From an uncultured Porphyromonadaceae bacterium (GTDB lineage: Bacteria; Bacteroidota; Bacteroidia; Bacteroidales; Muribaculaceae), in NCBI GenBank assembly GCA_937892215.1, contig CALAVE010000088.1, forward strand, positions 1 to 24,098: 24,098 bases of DNA, read 5' to 3'. Every line of letters begins with the position of its first letter. Positions within the stretch are counted from its first letter, which is position 1. This document shows, one piece after another, positions 24,066 to 24,098 of the stretch. The position numbers were made by a program, and so were the translations under genes. The notes under the pieces are model-generated. The model made no database searches. It worked only from the letters and a program-made list of their open reading frames with translations, and had not been told where the DNA came from.

Positions 24066-24098
24066 ATGAAACAGAGCAGACTGATGGAGAGAATACGT
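24066..24098 (+). CDS. Partial gene cut by the window edge
   Basis: Only the first 11 codons (MKQSRLMERIR) are visible. The start is well supported by AGGAGG at 24052-24057, eight bases before the ATG, an unusually strong Shine-Dalgarno for this genome, and by the promoter upstream. The N-terminus is basic without a hydrophobic run so far. The product cannot be named. Confidence 0.65.
   Translation, partial: MKQSRLMERIR

Noticed and set aside
1..24098. Search for CRISPR arrays, transposases, integrases, toxin-antitoxin or phage-defence genes
   Set aside because: None seen; the only repeats are the in-gene ones listed, and every sizeable open stretch is accounted for by core or envelope genes.

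Overview
The window looks like chromosomal DNA of a gut-type member of the Bacteroidota (order Bacteroidales; a Muribaculaceae- or Prevotella-like organism is a guess). Direct evidence is repeated use of the Bacteroidales housekeeping promoter (-33 TTTG, about 20 bases, -7 TAnnTTTG), mostly A-rich starts without a strong Shine-Dalgarno, and typical gene content: a DUF1460 amidase-like protein, a GH109 enzyme, a BspA-like leucine-rich-repeat protein with a C-terminal dockerin-type module, a fused CcsBA cytochrome assembly protein, and lipoproteins with acidic residues after the lipid cysteine. No transposase, integrase, phage gene, tRNA or CRISPR array was seen.

Layout. Bases 1-27 are the 5' end of a 16S rRNA gene running off the left edge, with its leader and promoter up to about 330. 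From 483 to 3462 come a small secreted protein of unknown function (-), a DUF1460 protein (+) and a DUF389 membrane protein (-). From 3591 to 7811 there is a forward run: arginine decarboxylase (speA), tRNA pseudouridine synthase A (truA) and a GH109/Gfo-Idh-MocA enzyme. The gap 7812-8088 holds a promoter and a textbook terminator with no ORF between them, a candidate small RNA. A small heat-shock protein (-) follows, with a control region that matches a sigma-54 promoter and carries a perfect inverted repeat. Then come a large secreted BspA/dockerin protein and a secreted protein of unknown function (+).

The most system-like part is 12178-18649, all on the minus strand and read in the order outer-membrane barrel, imelysin-like lipoprotein, di-heme (two CXXCH) lipoprotein oxidoreductase, CcsBA heme-attachment machine. 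The last gene can mature the cytochrome encoded before it. The set reads as an envelope redox and probably iron-related module. A hairpin with a T-tract sits only 7 bases before the ccsBA start codon.

The right end (18804-23833, minus strand) is envelope polysaccharide and lipid A: lpxB, a Wzc-like tyrosine kinase/chain-length regulator with a tyrosine-glycine repeat tail, and UDP-glucose 6-dehydrogenase (ugd), a likely substrate of that kinase. A divergent gene with a strong promoter and Shine-Dalgarno begins at 24066 and is cut by the window edge.
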